Source of the DNA: Comamonadaceae bacterium
GTDB lineage: Bacteria; Pseudomonadota; Gammaproteobacteria; Burkholderiales; Burkholderiaceae_C
Length of the DNA stretch: 64,000 nt
Direction of reading: 5' to 3'
Assembly (NCBI GenBank): GCA_027488115.1
Contig: JAIYCG010000033.1
Location: 1 to 64,000 of the forward strand
A program made the translations under genes and the position numbers. The notes under the pieces are model-generated. The model saw only the letters and a list, made by a program, of their open reading frames with translations, did no database searches and was not told the origin of the DNA. Every line of letters starts with the position of its first letter. Position 1 is the stretch's first letter. Shown here piece after piece: positions 45,604 through 55,538 of this stretch.

Positions 45604-47814
45604 ATGGCCATGAACGCCAGCAACCCAAGCCCCTTTTTATCGCCCTACCTGTCTACGGTGGCCGACTTGCCCAAACATACGCCGCAAGCACCGCATGCCT
45701 ATGTACCTCAAATTCGCCTTTACCAAGACTGGTTGCATCAAAACTTGGGCATTGAGTTTGATCACTACCAAGACTTATGGCAATGGTCCATCACAGAGTT
45801 GGATGTATTTTGGCAAAGCATTTGGGATTACTTTGACGTTCAATCACCCACACCCCACACCGCGGTGTTGGCTAAAAACGCCATGCCAGGCGCCATTTGG
45901 TTTCCGGGCGCACAAGTGAACTATGCCAGCCAAGTACTAAGGCATGTGCAAGCCGCGCATGCTGCAGGCTTTCCGGCGATCATTGCTCAAAACGAGAAAG
46001 GGCAACACCAAGAAATCTCTTGGCCTGAGTTGCAGCGACAAGTGGCCTCTATGGCTTTGCATTTAAAAGCACAAGGCGTTCAACCCGGTGACCGCGTGGC
46101 TGCTTATTTGCCCAACATTCCAGAGGCGATCGTGGCTTTCTTGGCCACCATCAGTTTGGGCGGTGTGTGGAGCATTTGTGCTCCCGACATGGGCACCTTG
46201 GCCGTACTCGATCGCTTCAAACAAATTGAACCGAAGGTGCTCATTGCGTGCGACGGCGTCACTTATGGCGCCAAGGACTACGACCGCATGACGGTGGTGC
46301 AAGAACTCAAGGATGCTTTGCCATCGGTACAACATGTCATTTTGCATGACAACTTAGGCGTTGCAGATTTGGCCAGCAACGAAGTCGCTGCAGCCATTCG
46401 CATGTCGCAAACCACGTCCAAACACGGACCTGAAGTGGATGCTTTTCAACCCATGGCCTTGCCGTTTGATCATCCACTTTGGATTGTTTACTCAAGTGGG
46501 ACCACCGGCTTGCCAAAGCCCATTGTGCATGGCCACGGCGGCACGCTCATTGTGGCATTGGCCCTCAAAATTTTGCACAACGATGTGGGTTGTAGCTACC
46601 ACCCCAACAGTTGGGGCGAACGCTTTCATTGGTACAGCTCAACGGGGTGGGTGATGTGGAACGCGCAAGTGGGCGGCTTGATGAATGGCACCACATGCGT
46701 TATTTACGACGGCAATCCTGGCGGTAGCAAAGACAACCCAGATTGGAGCACGCTCTGGCGTTTTGCGGCAGAAAACAAGGTGACATTTTTTGGCGCAGGT
46801 GCAGCTTTTTTTGCCAACTGCCAAAAGTCAGGCGTGGACTTGACGCGGTGTGGCGATTTGTCTCGCGTACGGGCACTCGGCACTACGGGTTCGCCACTTT
46901 CTGCAGACACACAAAACTGGGGCAATGACCAGTTTCAACGCATCAAAGCTCAGCACGCGCATTCACCGCACCTTCACCGCGAAATAGACGGCGATATTTG
47001 GTGGTGCAATATTTCGGGCGGCACCGATTTTTGCGGTGCGTTCATTGGTGGGAATCGTGAATTGCCGCAAGAGGCTGGTGTGATGCAATGCCGCTTGTTG
47101 GGTTGTGCCGTTGAAGCATGGAATGAAGCGGGTGAACCGGTGCATGGTGAAGTGGGTGAATTGGTGTGTGTACAACCTATCCCTTCTATGCCATTGTATT
47201 TTTGGAACGACCACAACAATGCGCGCTACTTGGCCAGTTATTTTGAAATGTACCCTGCGGGGCATGGCCGCAAACCTGGTGGCGGTGATGCAGATGCAAG
47301 CTATGGCGGCGTATGGCGCCATGGGGATTGGCTTCGAATTGGCGCAGCAGACCAAGGGCGTCAGGGCGGTGAAGGCTGCGTCATTTTTGGCCGCAGTGAT
47401 GCCACCATCAATCGACATGGCTTGCGCATGGGTACCAGCGAACTTTACAGCGCGGTAGAAGCATTGCCCGAGGTGATCGACAGCATGGTGGTCGATTTGG
47501 AATACTTGGGGCGTGAAAGTTACATGCCTTTGTTTGTGGTGTTAAGGGCTGGACTGACGTTGGACGATGCGTTTAAAGGCACCTTGAACAACGCGATCAA
47601 AACAGCCTTGAGCCCGCGCTTTATTCCCAATGAAATTTTTCAAGTGTCAGAAATTCCACGCACCCTGTCAGGCAAAAAGCAAGAGCTGCCCATCAAAAAA
47701 CTCATGCTTGGGCAGCCCTTAGAAAAAGTGGTGAACAAAGATGCCATGGCCAATCCGGCTTGCTTGGATTGGTATGTTGAGTTGGCGAAAAAACATTTGG
47801 CTAAAACGGCATGA
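45604..47814 (+). CDS. Acetoacetate-CoA ligase
   Basis: This 736-residue acyl-CoA synthetase activates acetoacetate for ketone-body or polyhydroxybutyrate metabolism. AMP-binding motifs are IVYSSGTTGLPKPIVHGHGG, the GTTGSPLSADTQ region, ISGGTDFCGAFIGGN, and RHGLRMGTSELYSAVEALPEV with the final Lys in RTLSGKKQELPIKK. Family-specific segments (WFPGAQVNYASQVL; HWYSSTGWVMWN) support acetoacetate over acetate. It is longer than usual (about 650) because of loops around QRIKAQHAHSPHLHRE, GRKPGGGDADASYGG and DQGRQGGEG. Confidence 0.93.
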   Translation: MAMNASNPSPFLSPYLSTVADLPKHTPQAPHAYVPQIRLYQDWLHQNLGIEFDHYQDLWQWSITELDVFWQSIWDYFDVQSPTPHTAVLAKNAMPGAIWFPGAQVNYASQVLRHVQAAHAAGFPAIIAQNEKGQHQEISWPELQRQVASMALHLKAQGVQPGDRVAAYLPNIPEAIVAFLATISLGGVWSICAPDMGTLAVLDRFKQIEPKVLIACDGVTYGAKDYDRMTVVQELKDALPSVQHVILHDNLGVADLASNEVAAAIRMSQTTSKHGPEVDAFQPMALPFDHPLWIVYSSGTTGLPKPIVHGHGGTLIVALALKILHNDVGCSYHPNSWGERFHWYSSTGWVMWNAQVGGLMNGTTCVIYDGNPGGSKDNPDWSTLWRFAAENKVTFFGAGAAFFANCQKSGVDLTRCGDLSRVRALGTTGSPLSADTQNWGNDQFQRIKAQHAHSPHLHREIDGDIWWCNISGGTDFCGAFIGGNRELPQEAGVMQCRLLGCAVEAWNEAGEPVHGEVGELVCVQPIPSMPLYFWNDHNNARYLASYFEMYPAGHGRKPGGGDADASYGGVWRHGDWLRIGAADQGRQGGEGCVIFGRSDATINRHGLRMGTSELYSAVEALPEVIDSMVVDLEYLGRESYMPLFVVLRAGLTLDDAFKGTLNNAIKTALSPRFIPNEIFQVSEIPRTLSGKKQELPIKKLMLGQPLEKVVNKDAMANPACLDWYVELAKKHLAKTA

Positions 47815-47824
47815 CACAAAAAAA

Positions 47825-47844
47825 CCAGTGTGAAAACACACTGG
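47825..47844. terminator. Terminator between acetoacetate-CoA ligase and dapD
   Basis: A perfect 8-bp stem CCAGTGTG-AAAA-CACACTGG is present. The A-run just before it gives a T tract on the minus strand, so it best serves dapD. It also sits directly after the ligase stop on the plus strand. Confidence 0.8.
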
Positions 47845-47921
47845 CTTGAGGTTGTCTAGAAATGCGCAATGCGCGCACTTCTAAACTCAGTTTCGAATCA
47901 AATCTCGCATCAATTTTTGAA

Positions 47922-48905
47922 TCAGTTCTTGTGCAGGTCTGCGTTCAAAGTGCCCCAGCTTTCAGTGCGAGGAATGGCTTGCACAGCGCCAGATTGTGAG
48001 TCACGGCGGAACAAAATGCCATTGCGGCCAGACAATTCACGCGCCTTGACCACACTGCCATCGGGCATCTTCACGCGCGTACCGCCCGTGACGTAGCAAC
48101 CTGCTTCCACCACGCAATCGTCGCCCAATGAAATGCCAATGCCTGAGTTGGCGCCAAGCAAGCAACGCTTGCCTACAGAGATGACCTCTTTGCCACCACC
48201 GGACAGCGTGCCCATGATGGAGGCGCCGCCGCCCACATCGCTTTGATCGTCCACCAGCACGCCTGCACTGATTCGGCCCTCAACCATCGACGCGCCCAAG
48301 GTGCCTGCGTTGAAGTTGCAAAAGCCTTCGTGCATGACGGTGGTACCAGCGGCCAAGTGCGCACCCAAGCGAACGCGGTCGACGTTGGCAATGCGCACGC
48401 CAGAGGGCACCACATAGTCGGTCATATAAGGAAATTTGTCGACAGCTTTGACATCGAACACCACGCGTGCAGCACGTGCGCGCAAACGTGCGTCTTGAAG
48501 TTGGTCTAAAGGGCATGGGCCCATCGAGGTCCAGGCCACGTTGGCCAACATGCCAAAAATGCCAGCCAGGTTGGTTTGATGCGGTTTGACCAAGCGGTGA
48601 CTCAGCAAATGCAAACGCAAAAACACATCGTGCGTGTCCTTGGCAGGCTCTGACAAATTGGCAATGCTGGTTTTGACGGCCACCACATTGACGCCGCGCA
48701 ATTCGCAAAGGCCAAGTGTTTTGACAAAGGCTTCGCCTAAATGCGAGCGCGCGTCGGCATCACTGAGAATCTGACTGCCATTCTCTTGCACGCCTTCAGC
48801 CAGTTGAGGTGCAGGGTACCAAGTGTCTAACACGGCACCATCTTTGGCGATGGTTGCTAAGCCGAAGGCGATGGCGCCACTTTGAATCATGGAAGGGGTT
48901 TGCAT
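47922..48905 (-). CDS. dapD: Tetrahydrodipicolinate N-succinyltransferase, long type
   Basis: DapD succinylates tetrahydrodipicolinate in lysine and diaminopimelate synthesis. The 327-residue protein has an N-terminal domain and a left-handed beta-helix: VPSGVRIANVDRVRLGAHLAAGTTVMHEGFCNFNAGTLG, VEGRISAGVLVDDQSDVGGGASIMGTLSGGG and LLGANSGIGISLGDDCVVEAGCYVTGGT. This is the longer version known from Pseudomonas and Actinobacteria, not the roughly 275-residue E. coli type usual in many Betaproteobacteria. No other dap gene is adjacent. Confidence 0.9.
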   Translation of the reverse strand: MQTPSMIQSGAIAFGLATIAKDGAVLDTWYPAPQLAEGVQENGSQILSDADARSHLGEAFVKTLGLCELRGVNVVAVKTSIANLSEPAKDTHDVFLRLHLLSHRLVKPHQTNLAGIFGMLANVAWTSMGPCPLDQLQDARLRARAARVVFDVKAVDKFPYMTDYVVPSGVRIANVDRVRLGAHLAAGTTVMHEGFCNFNAGTLGASMVEGRISAGVLVDDQSDVGGGASIMGTLSGGGKEVISVGKRCLLGANSGIGISLGDDCVVEAGCYVTGGTRVKMPDGSVVKARELSGRNGILFRRDSQSGAVQAIPRTESWGTLNADLHKN

Positions 48906-48961
48906 GGAGGTGTCTAAAAAATCAAAAAGGAGATTATCGGGCTTTGTGAGGTCGTTTGTCG

Positions 48962-50071
48962 TTAGCGCAATTCAGACAAGGCAATCGTTAGCTTTTTAAG
49001 CCACTCGCCTTGCGTGTTTTGGAAGCCCAATTGAATTTCTTGCTTCGACCAGTCCATTTCAACCAGACCAAAGTGGTTTTGTGTGATCAGCTCTCCCAAA
49101 CGATTGGGGCCATTTTCTTTTGCGGTGGCCCAAGCATGGGTCATGCCGCTTGAGGTGATCTCGTACAAAGGGTAGCCTAGCGAGCTGCTGCTTTTGTAAA
49201 TGGCACCAATGTGCCGATCGCCCGATAACAGCACCACACCCTTGGCGCCCGTTTTGACAATGAGCTGTTTTAACTTGTCTTGTTCGCGAGGGAAGTTGCC
49301 CCAGCCTTCCCAGCCATGGCCTTCCACAATCACTTGAACACCAGAGACAATGAGACGAACTTCAGCGGGTTGCGTCAATTGCGCTTCAAGCCATTGCCAC
49401 TGGGTTTCGCCCAGCATGGTTTTTTGCGGGTCCGAGTCGGGCATGTACCTTTCCTTGCCGGGTGCATCGCGTTGATCCGTGACGCGCAGTTTGGAGCGAA
49501 ACCAACGTGTGTCTAGCAGAATGACTTGTACACGTTGACCGACTGGGCCAAAAACATGGGCATGGTAAAGACCTTCGCGTGCTCTTCGGGGGTCGTTTTC
49601 AGGCAGTTGCCAAAAATCAAGGAATGCATTTTTCGCCGCTTGTTTGTGTGGGAACTCTACGCCGCCATCGTTGAGTCCCATGTCGTGATCGTCCCATATG
49701 GCCATGTGCGGCACGCTGGCGCGCAAGGCGGCGAAGCCGGGCTGCTCAGCTTGGGTTGCGTAGGCGATTTTTAAGTTTTGCAATTGCCACGGTTGACTGC
49801 TGGCGTAAACGTTGTCTCCGCCAAAAATAAACAGGTCGGGTCTGGCCGCCAGAATCGCTTGCCAAATGGGTTGCGCTTTGTTCTGGTCAATACAAGAACC
49901 AAAGATGATTTTCTGCACTTTGCTTGGCCAAGCAGGGAGAGCTGGCAAAGCACTGGCTTTATCAGCCAATGGGTGAGAGCCAACTTGAGCACGTGCGCTG
50001 AGGCCCATCAGCATGGCACTGTAGGCGCTGAGTTTGAAAAGTTGTCGGCGGTTCAAGTGGGCTCCATTCAT
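48962..50071 (-). CDS. PhoD-like metallophosphatase with Tat signal
   Basis: The 369-residue protein begins with a twin-arginine signal (NRRQLFKLSAYSAML...ARA). The metallophosphatase core of the PhoD type shows IIFGSCIDQNKAQPIWQAI, FIFGGDNVYA, MAIWDDHDMGLNDGG, VILLDTRWFRS and LLSGDRHIGAIYK. It is predicted to be an exported phosphodiesterase or alkaline phosphatase D. No Pho-box was identified upstream. It is divergent from the TetR gene. Confidence 0.92.
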   Translation of the reverse strand: MNGAHLNRRQLFKLSAYSAMLMGLSARAQVGSHPLADKASALPALPAWPSKVQKIIFGSCIDQNKAQPIWQAILAARPDLFIFGGDNVYASSQPWQLQNLKIAYATQAEQPGFAALRASVPHMAIWDDHDMGLNDGGVEFPHKQAAKNAFLDFWQLPENDPRRAREGLYHAHVFGPVGQRVQVILLDTRWFRSKLRVTDQRDAPGKERYMPDSDPQKTMLGETQWQWLEAQLTQPAEVRLIVSGVQVIVEGHGWEGWGNFPREQDKLKQLIVKTGAKGVVLLSGDRHIGAIYKSSSSLGYPLYEITSSGMTHAWATAKENGPNRLGELITQNHFGLVEMDWSKQEIQLGFQNTQGEWLKKLTIALSELR

Positions 50072-50206
50072 TGATTAAAAGACCATAAGTTGAAAGAAGT
50101 GTTTGGAGGCCTTGCGGTTTATTGAGACTTGAAACACCTCGTAAACACTGCGGCTATTTTATGACCAGTGAGTTCAAAAAAAGCAATCGACCCCTAAAAT
50201 ACGCGC

Positions 50207-50875
50207 ATGACAAGCAGCTTAGCACCCCTTAAAAAATCTTTCAAAGCCCAAATGTTGGAGGCCAGAGAGCAAGCAATTACAGACTCGGTCAATCGACTTT
50301 TGTCTGAAAAAGGCTTTGATGCCATGACCGTGGATGAAGTTGCGGCTGAGGTAGGCATTGCCAAGGCAAGCCTCTACAAGCACTTCAACAGCAAGGAGGA
50401 ATTGGCTTGCGCTGCCATGGTGCAGGCCATGCAAAAAGCACTGGCTTTTTTAGAGGAGCTTCAAGCACCACCAGGCCTGCAAAGTGAGTTAGCAGCACCA
50501 ACGCAAAGCCCGAGCAGTGCATTGAACAAACTGAAGGCCACGACCCGTTGGACGCTCGAATTGAAGTTGGCCGGCCAAATGCCAACATTGCCCAGCCACA
50601 ACTCCACCCTGCGTGCCAGCTTGATGGCCAGTCGGCCTTACATGGATGGTTTGATGAACGTGAGTGACAAGCTAGGTGCTTGGATTGTTCAGGCGCAAAA
50701 AGATGGCGACATCAACCCAGCCTTACCACCGATTGCCGTGTTGTACACCTTGTATGCACGCGCATGCGACCCGGTGGTGGAGTTTCTGAAGATGAGTGAA
50801 CTTCACAGCAACGAAGAAATTATAGAAATGGTCATGAGCACATGCTTTGATGGGCTGAAGATCAGAAAAAACTGA
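50207..50875 (+). CDS. TetR-family transcriptional regulator
   Basis: In this 222-residue regulator the N-terminal helix-turn-helix is AITDSVNRLLSEKGFDAMTVDEVAAEVGIAKASLYKHFNSKEELA, and a variable all-helical ligand domain follows. The divergent PhoD-like phosphatase shares the 135-base upstream region and is a possible target (inference). The ligand is unknown. It is convergent with the metallophosphoesterase, 7 bases away. Confidence 0.93.
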   Translation: MTSSLAPLKKSFKAQMLEAREQAITDSVNRLLSEKGFDAMTVDEVAAEVGIAKASLYKHFNSKEELACAAMVQAMQKALAFLEELQAPPGLQSELAAPTQSPSSALNKLKATTRWTLELKLAGQMPTLPSHNSTLRASLMASRPYMDGLMNVSDKLGAWIVQAQKDGDINPALPPIAVLYTLYARACDPVVEFLKMSELHSNEEIIEMVMSTCFDGLKIRKN

Positions 50876-50882
50876 TGGCCCT

Positions 50883-51710
50883 TTAGGTGGCAACTCCCAC
50901 AGTTTTTTGTGGGTCAAAGTTGACTTGTTCATTTTTGCGAGCGTAGCCAAAAGGGTTGGCAATGACCCGACAAGTGCCGTGCACATAATCTTGTGCGCAG
51001 TGCAAATGGCCATGCAACCACACGTTGGCCTTGGGAATCAGATGGTCGAGTGCATTGCAAAACCCAGCCGTGCCTGGTGAGAGGCCGTAGCGAGGATCGG
51101 CACTTCTCAAGCTGGGGGCAAAGTGGGTAATAACGACCGTAGGACCTTCAAAGTCAATGGACAAAGCGTTTGAAAGCCAGGCTTGATCGTCTTGCGCTTT
51201 GGCCCTCACGGCAGCCGCTAAAAAAGCTTCACCTTTCAGAGTCGTTCCCGTTTTACGAAGGTAAAAATCAGCCGCCCGCTCTGCTTTTTGCCGTGCTTTG
51301 AGTTGTTGGGTGAGGGGGCCATTGAGCGGAACCAAGGCTTCGAAATCACTCCACAAGGTGCAACCGATGAAGCGCACCCCTTTGAAAATCAGAACACGCT
51401 GATGCAAAAACGTGATGCCAAGTCGCTCACATGTTTCGCGCAGACGTGCGTCGGCTTCTTCAAAAGGCATGCCATCGTACTCATGGTTGCCAGGCACAAA
51501 TAAAACGGGCACAGGCCATGCGGCCAATTCTTTGCGCGGGGAAAACCGAGCTAAACCAAAATCAGTGTCATGTTGATGGAGCAGCATCGAGCCAGGTTGG
51601 TAGGAGCCAATGTCACCGGCCAAAACCAAGACGTCGGCCAAAGCAGAAACCTCCGGCACAAAATGAGGATGTGTTTCAAGATGCAAATCAGAAAGCAATT
51701 GAATGTTCAT
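50883..51710 (-). CDS. Calcineurin-like metallophosphoesterase
   Basis: In this 275-residue protein the metal ligands appear in order: LSDLHLETHP, LVLAGDIGSY, FVPGNHEYDG, VVITHFAPS and WLHGHLHCAQDY. This is the YfcE/Icc-like phosphoesterase pattern, with no signal peptide, so it is cytoplasmic. The substrate is unknown. Its ATG shares one base with the LysR stop (TGATG), so the two are coupled. Confidence 0.92.
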   Translation of the reverse strand: MNIQLLSDLHLETHPHFVPEVSALADVLVLAGDIGSYQPGSMLLHQHDTDFGLARFSPRKELAAWPVPVLFVPGNHEYDGMPFEEADARLRETCERLGITFLHQRVLIFKGVRFIGCTLWSDFEALVPLNGPLTQQLKARQKAERAADFYLRKTGTTLKGEAFLAAAVRAKAQDDQAWLSNALSIDFEGPTVVITHFAPSLRSADPRYGLSPGTAGFCNALDHLIPKANVWLHGHLHCAQDYVHGTCRVIANPFGYARKNEQVNFDPQKTVGVAT

Positions 51711-52684
51711 CAGAGCCTTGCACTTTTGAACACTTCGCGGGCAATGTCAATCAAGGTCTCGCGCAACCAAACATGCTCGCTTTGCGCTTGTTTGCGTCTG
51801 TGCCACAACGCATCCACATGCAAAGTAGGAACTTTGAATGGCAAGTCGCACATGAACAACTCATTGGCGATGCCTGTTGTGGGTACAAAGTGTTTGGGCA
51901 AAACGGTAAGCAGGTCTGAATTCACGACCACCCGGCCTGCTGTGAAAAACTGGTTCACGGTCATGACCACTCGGCGTTGTTTGCCAATGGAGGCCAAAGC
52001 TTCATCGATGAACCCATAAGGACGCCCCGAAAAACTCACTAGCAAATGCCGAGCGTTGCAAAACTCTGCCAGCCCGATGCTTCTTTGTGCCAGTGGGTGC
52101 TTGTGCCGCATCACGCAAACATACTCTCCGTCATACAAGCGGTGGTGCTCAAAGGCAATCGCCTCGCCAGACTGGGCTTTCGCGGTGAGGTCTGCAAGAA
52201 CGGCTGGAAAATAGCCCAGGGCCAAATCTGCGATGCCATCGTTCAGCATGTTTCTAGGGTCGCGGGTGGTCAGCGGTACCACGCGAATAGACACATTGGG
52301 TGCTTGTTTTTCAAGGGCCTGACCTAAATTCCCCATCAGCTCAGCTGCCGTGGCATCGGCCATGGCCAAGACGAATGAGTTGCGGGCATCTTTGGGCACA
52401 AAGTGTTGCGGCACCAAGGCACTTTGCAATTGGTCTAAGGCGTCCCTGACGTTAGGCCAAAGAAGCAACGCAAACGGTGTGGGCGTGATTCCGTGCCCTT
52501 CACGGCGAACCAGATCATCGCCCAATGTTTCACGAAGACGGCGCAGTGCATTGCTAACAGCTGGTTGCGTGATCGACAAATTGCGTGCTGCTTTGGTCAA
52601 GCTTTTTTCGGCCATGACTTCGTCGAAGACCCGAAGTAAATTCAGGTCCAAGGTTCGAAAATTGGTTTGGATGGCCTCAATCAT
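51710..52684 (-). CDS. LysR-family transcriptional regulator
   Basis: This is a 324-residue LTTR. The winged HTH is LNLLRVFDEVMAEKSLTKAARNLSITQPAVSNALRRLRETLGDDLVRREGHGI, followed by a periplasmic-binding-like effector domain. The layout (RTLDLNLLRVFDEVM) is NodD/SyrM/LeuO-like. It is co-translated with the following phosphoesterase. The divergent 164-residue membrane protein may be a target (inference). Confidence 0.93.
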   Translation of the reverse strand: MIEAIQTNFRTLDLNLLRVFDEVMAEKSLTKAARNLSITQPAVSNALRRLRETLGDDLVRREGHGITPTPFALLLWPNVRDALDQLQSALVPQHFVPKDARNSFVLAMADATAAELMGNLGQALEKQAPNVSIRVVPLTTRDPRNMLNDGIADLALGYFPAVLADLTAKAQSGEAIAFEHHRLYDGEYVCVMRHKHPLAQRSIGLAEFCNARHLLVSFSGRPYGFIDEALASIGKQRRVVMTVNQFFTAGRVVVNSDLLTVLPKHFVPTTGIANELFMCDLPFKVPTLHVDALWHRRKQAQSEHVWLRETLIDIAREVFKSARL

Positions 52685-52830
52685 TTCGGTTGTGAATGTT
52701 AAGTATCATAAATATAAAGTTGAACAACACTAGAGTAAACCCTATGATTCACACATGGTCAAGCAAAAAGTAGGATTTTTTCCTAGTGGCAAGACCCCAA
52801 TGCATCGCTTATCAAGATGAGGAATACAAC

Positions 52831-53325
52831 ATGAACCGCAACTTTGTCCACTTAAATTATCCCCTGACACACCCCGGTGTTGACCGTGCCGAGCAGGTCG
52901 TTGCCAATTTCAAGGGCGTTATCAACAACTTCAGCCCAACTCGCACATTGGCCGCCATGTTGCTGGCCGCCATCGTTGCTGCGTTTGTGGTCGTAGCCGA
53001 TCAAATGGTGGACACATGGGCCGACGGTCACTTGTTGGCCGCTTGGGTTGCACTGTGGGCTGTCGCTTTCGCTGCTGTAGGCTTGTTTGCTGGCGTTTCC
53101 AAAACATTGGCCATTCAAATGAAGCAGGGCTTGAACAATTGGTCGGCCAGCATGGCACAACGTCGTTCAGATGAGCGTCTTTGGGCCATCGCGCAAACTG
53201 ATGCGCGCTTGATGTCTGAATTGCATACCGCCATGGGCCGCTCGGATGAAGAAGTTTTGTTGGGTGAAAACAGCACTCAGCGTCGCGTGTCACGCATGTT
53301 GCAAAACCGCCAATACTACATTTGA
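52831..53325 (+). CDS. Hypothetical inner-membrane protein, two helices
   Basis: I do not recognise a family. The 164 residues start MNRNFVHLNYPLTHPGVDRAEQ. Two adjacent membrane helices (TLAAMLLAAIVAAFVVVADQMV and LAAWVALWAVAFAAVGLFAGV) lead into a charged helical cytoplasmic tail with many Arg, Glu and Met, ending NRQYYI. A GAGGAA ribosome site fits ATG 52831; the frame from 52786 is less likely. A strong terminator follows, so it is probably monocistronic. A small inverted repeat TAGGA-TTTTT-TCCTA (52771-52785) lies upstream. Confidence 0.8.
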   Translation: MNRNFVHLNYPLTHPGVDRAEQVVANFKGVINNFSPTRTLAAMLLAAIVAAFVVVADQMVDTWADGHLLAAWVALWAVAFAAVGLFAGVSKTLAIQMKQGLNNWSASMAQRRSDERLWAIAQTDARLMSELHTAMGRSDEEVLLGENSTQRRVSRMLQNRQYYI

Positions 53326-53383
53326 TGACTTGAGAGCAAACTTGCCACTTGTCATCAATCGATGCGCCATTCGGCACGTCAAC

Positions 53384-53408
53384 AGCCTCCTAAGGGAGGC
53401 TTTTTTTC
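53384..53408 (+). terminator. Rho-independent terminator after the two-helix membrane protein
   Basis: A 7-bp stem AGCCTCC-TAAG-GGAGGCT runs into a T7 tract. It lies about 60 bases after the stop codon at 53325. Confidence 0.92.
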
Positions 53409-53486
53409 GATCGACGTTCACCAAGCACAAGTCTGGCGTGACATGTATCTAGGCCTGCGACAGCAATTGGTGCGAAACAGAGTTTG

Positions 53487-55358
53487 TCAAATAGCCGCTA
53501 AGCGTTCCGCCAAATCTGCTTTGGTGTTGAGCAAGGCCTTGGGCATGTTGTAAGCCAATTGCTCAAAGTGCGTGTTGTGCAACTGAAGTTCTTGTTGCCA
53601 AGCAGCTTTGTCAATGCTTGTGACAGCTTTGAACTGATCCGCAGTGAAATTCAAGCCCGTCCAGTTCAGCTCACCGAAGGTGGGTGTGATGCCGAAGATG
53701 GTTTCTTGGCCTTGGGCCTGACCTTCTAAGCGATCGATCATCCACTTTAGAACGCGCATGTTGTCGCCATAACCTGGCCAGACAAACTTGCCCGCTTCGT
53801 CTTTGCGGAACCAGTTGACGCAGTAGATGTTGGGCAACTTATGACCACCAGCCTGTACCTTGGCACCCACATCCAACCAATGTTGGAAGTAGTCGCTCAT
53901 GTTGTAACCGCAGAAGGGCAACATGGCAAATGGATCGCGGCGCACCACGCCTTGTGCACCAAAGGCGGCCGCAGTGGTTTCAGAGCCCATGGTCGCAGCC
54001 ATGTAAACGCCTTCAGTCCAGCTGCGTGCTTCAGTGACCAAGGGCACGGTGGTGGAGCGGCGGCCGCCAAAGATGAAGGCATCGATGGAAACACCTGCCG
54101 CATCGTCCCAAGCAGGGTCGAGTGCGGGGTTGTTGATGGCAGACACGGTGAAGCGGGCATTGGCATGCGCCGCTTTGGCGCCGGTCTCTTTGGCAATCTG
54201 GGGTGTCCAGTCTTTGCCTTGCCAGTCAATCAAATGATCGGGCAATTTGCCGGTGTCTTTGTCCATGCCTTCCCACCAAACATCGCCGTCGTCGGTCAAA
54301 GCCACATTGGTGAAGATGACGTTCTTGTCTAGGCTGGCCATGCAGTTGGGGTTGGTGTGGTGGTTGGTGCCAGGGGCCACACCAAAGTAACCAGCCTCGG
54401 GGTTGATGGCCATCATCTTGCCGTTGGCTTGAGGTTTGATCCAAGCGATGTCGTCGCCAATGGTGGTCACTTTCCAACCATTGAAACCTTCGGGTGGGAC
54501 CAACATGGAGAAGTTGGTTTTGCCGCAAGCGCTTGGGAAAGCTGCAGCGACGTGGTATTTTTTGCCTTGAGGATTGGTCACGCCCAAGATGAGCATGTGC
54601 TCGGCCAACCAGCCTTGTTCGCGGCCCATGCTGGAGGCGATCCGCAAGGCCAAGCATTTCTTGCCGAGCAAGGCATTGCCGCCGTAGCCAGAGCCGTAAG
54701 ACCAAATCTCGCGTGTTTCTGGGTAGTGAACGATGTATTTAACCGTGGGGTTGCAAGGCCAAGACGTGGTGTCTTTGGCGCCATTCACCAAAGGTGCGCC
54801 CACCGTGTGCAAGCAAGGCACAAACTCGCCATCGGTGCCAATCACGTCAAAAACAGCCTTGCCCATGCGGGTCATGAGTTTTTGGTTGACGGCTACATAA
54901 GCGCTGTCTGTGAGCTCAATGCCAATGTGGGCAATGTGTGAGCCCAAGGGGCCCATGGAGAAAGGCACCACGTAAAGGGTTCGGCCTTGCATGCAACCGT
55001 CGAACAAAGGGTTCAAGGTTTGACGCATTTCGGCAGGTGCCATCCAATTGTTGGTGGGACCTGCGTTTTCTTTCTTTTCGGAGCATATGTAAGTGCGGTC
55101 TTCGACGCGCGCCACATCAGAGGGGTCAGAGCAAGCTAAAAAGCTGCCAGGGCGCTTGGCCGGGTTGAGCTTTTTGAAAGTGCCGTTGTCTACCAGCAAT
55201 TGGCAAAGGCGGTCATATTCTTCATCAGAGCCATCGCACCAGTAAACGTTGGCGGGCTTGCAAAGGGCCGCCATCTCTGCCACCCAAGCAATCAGCTTGG
55301 GGTTCTTGACATAGGCAGGGGTGTTCAGGTTCAGGCCCTGTATCACGGGTGAGTTCAT
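53487..55358 (-). CDS. pckG: Phosphoenolpyruvate carboxykinase (GTP)
   Basis: This 623-residue gluconeogenic enzyme converts oxaloacetate and GTP to PEP. Motifs are [15 protein letters not shown], the GTP/P-loop [13 protein letters not shown] (near residue 277), IGDDIAWIK and [14 protein letters not shown], with the late [12 protein letters not shown] segment. It belongs to the GTP family, not the ATP family of enteric bacteria. ATG 55358 has TTTGGAGC upstream; the 30-codon extension is not conserved-looking. A palindrome at 55539 lies in the upstream gap. Confidence 0.97.
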   Translation of the reverse strand: MNSPVIQGLNLNTPAYVKNPKLIAWVAEMAALCKPANVYWCDGSDEEYDRLCQLLVDNGTFKKLNPAKRPGSFLACSDPSDVARVEDRTYICSEKKENAGPTNNWMAPAEMRQTLNPLFDGCMQGRTLYVVPFSMGPLGSHIAHIGIELTDSAYVAVNQKLMTRMGKAVFDVIGTDGEFVPCLHTVGAPLVNGAKDTTSWPCNPTVKYIVHYPETREIWSYGSGYGGNALLGKKCLALRIASSMGREQGWLAEHMLILGVTNPQGKKYHVAAAFPSACGKTNFSMLVPPEGFNGWKVTTIGDDIAWIKPQANGKMMAINPEAGYFGVAPGTNHHTNPNCMASLDKNVIFTNVALTDDGDVWWEGMDKDTGKLPDHLIDWQGKDWTPQIAKETGAKAAHANARFTVSAINNPALDPAWDDAAGVSIDAFIFGGRRSTTVPLVTEARSWTEGVYMAATMGSETTAAAFGAQGVVRRDPFAMLPFCGYNMSDYFQHWLDVGAKVQAGGHKLPNIYCVNWFRKDEAGKFVWPGYGDNMRVLKWMIDRLEGQAQGQETIFGITPTFGELNWTGLNFTADQFKAVTSIDKAAWQQELQLHNTHFEQLAYNMPKALLNTKADLAERLAAI

Positions 55359-55538
55359 GGGATCAGCTCCAAAGTTTAAAAATCGTTTTTTGAAAAGAAC
55401 GAACTTCGCAAAAGGCGCGGAGCTTTTGACCTTTTCAGAAAACGACAAGTGGGCCTGTAACCGGCCTGTAACAAGGGCTGAATTTTAAAGACGATGGCGG
55501 GAAAAGGGGTGTGAAAAAAATTAAAACCCCTCAAAATG

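Noticed and set aside
53841..54941. Plus-strand open frames opposite pckG (163 and 194 residues)
   Set aside because: Shadow frames of the PEP carboxykinase gene, whose motifs are unambiguous.
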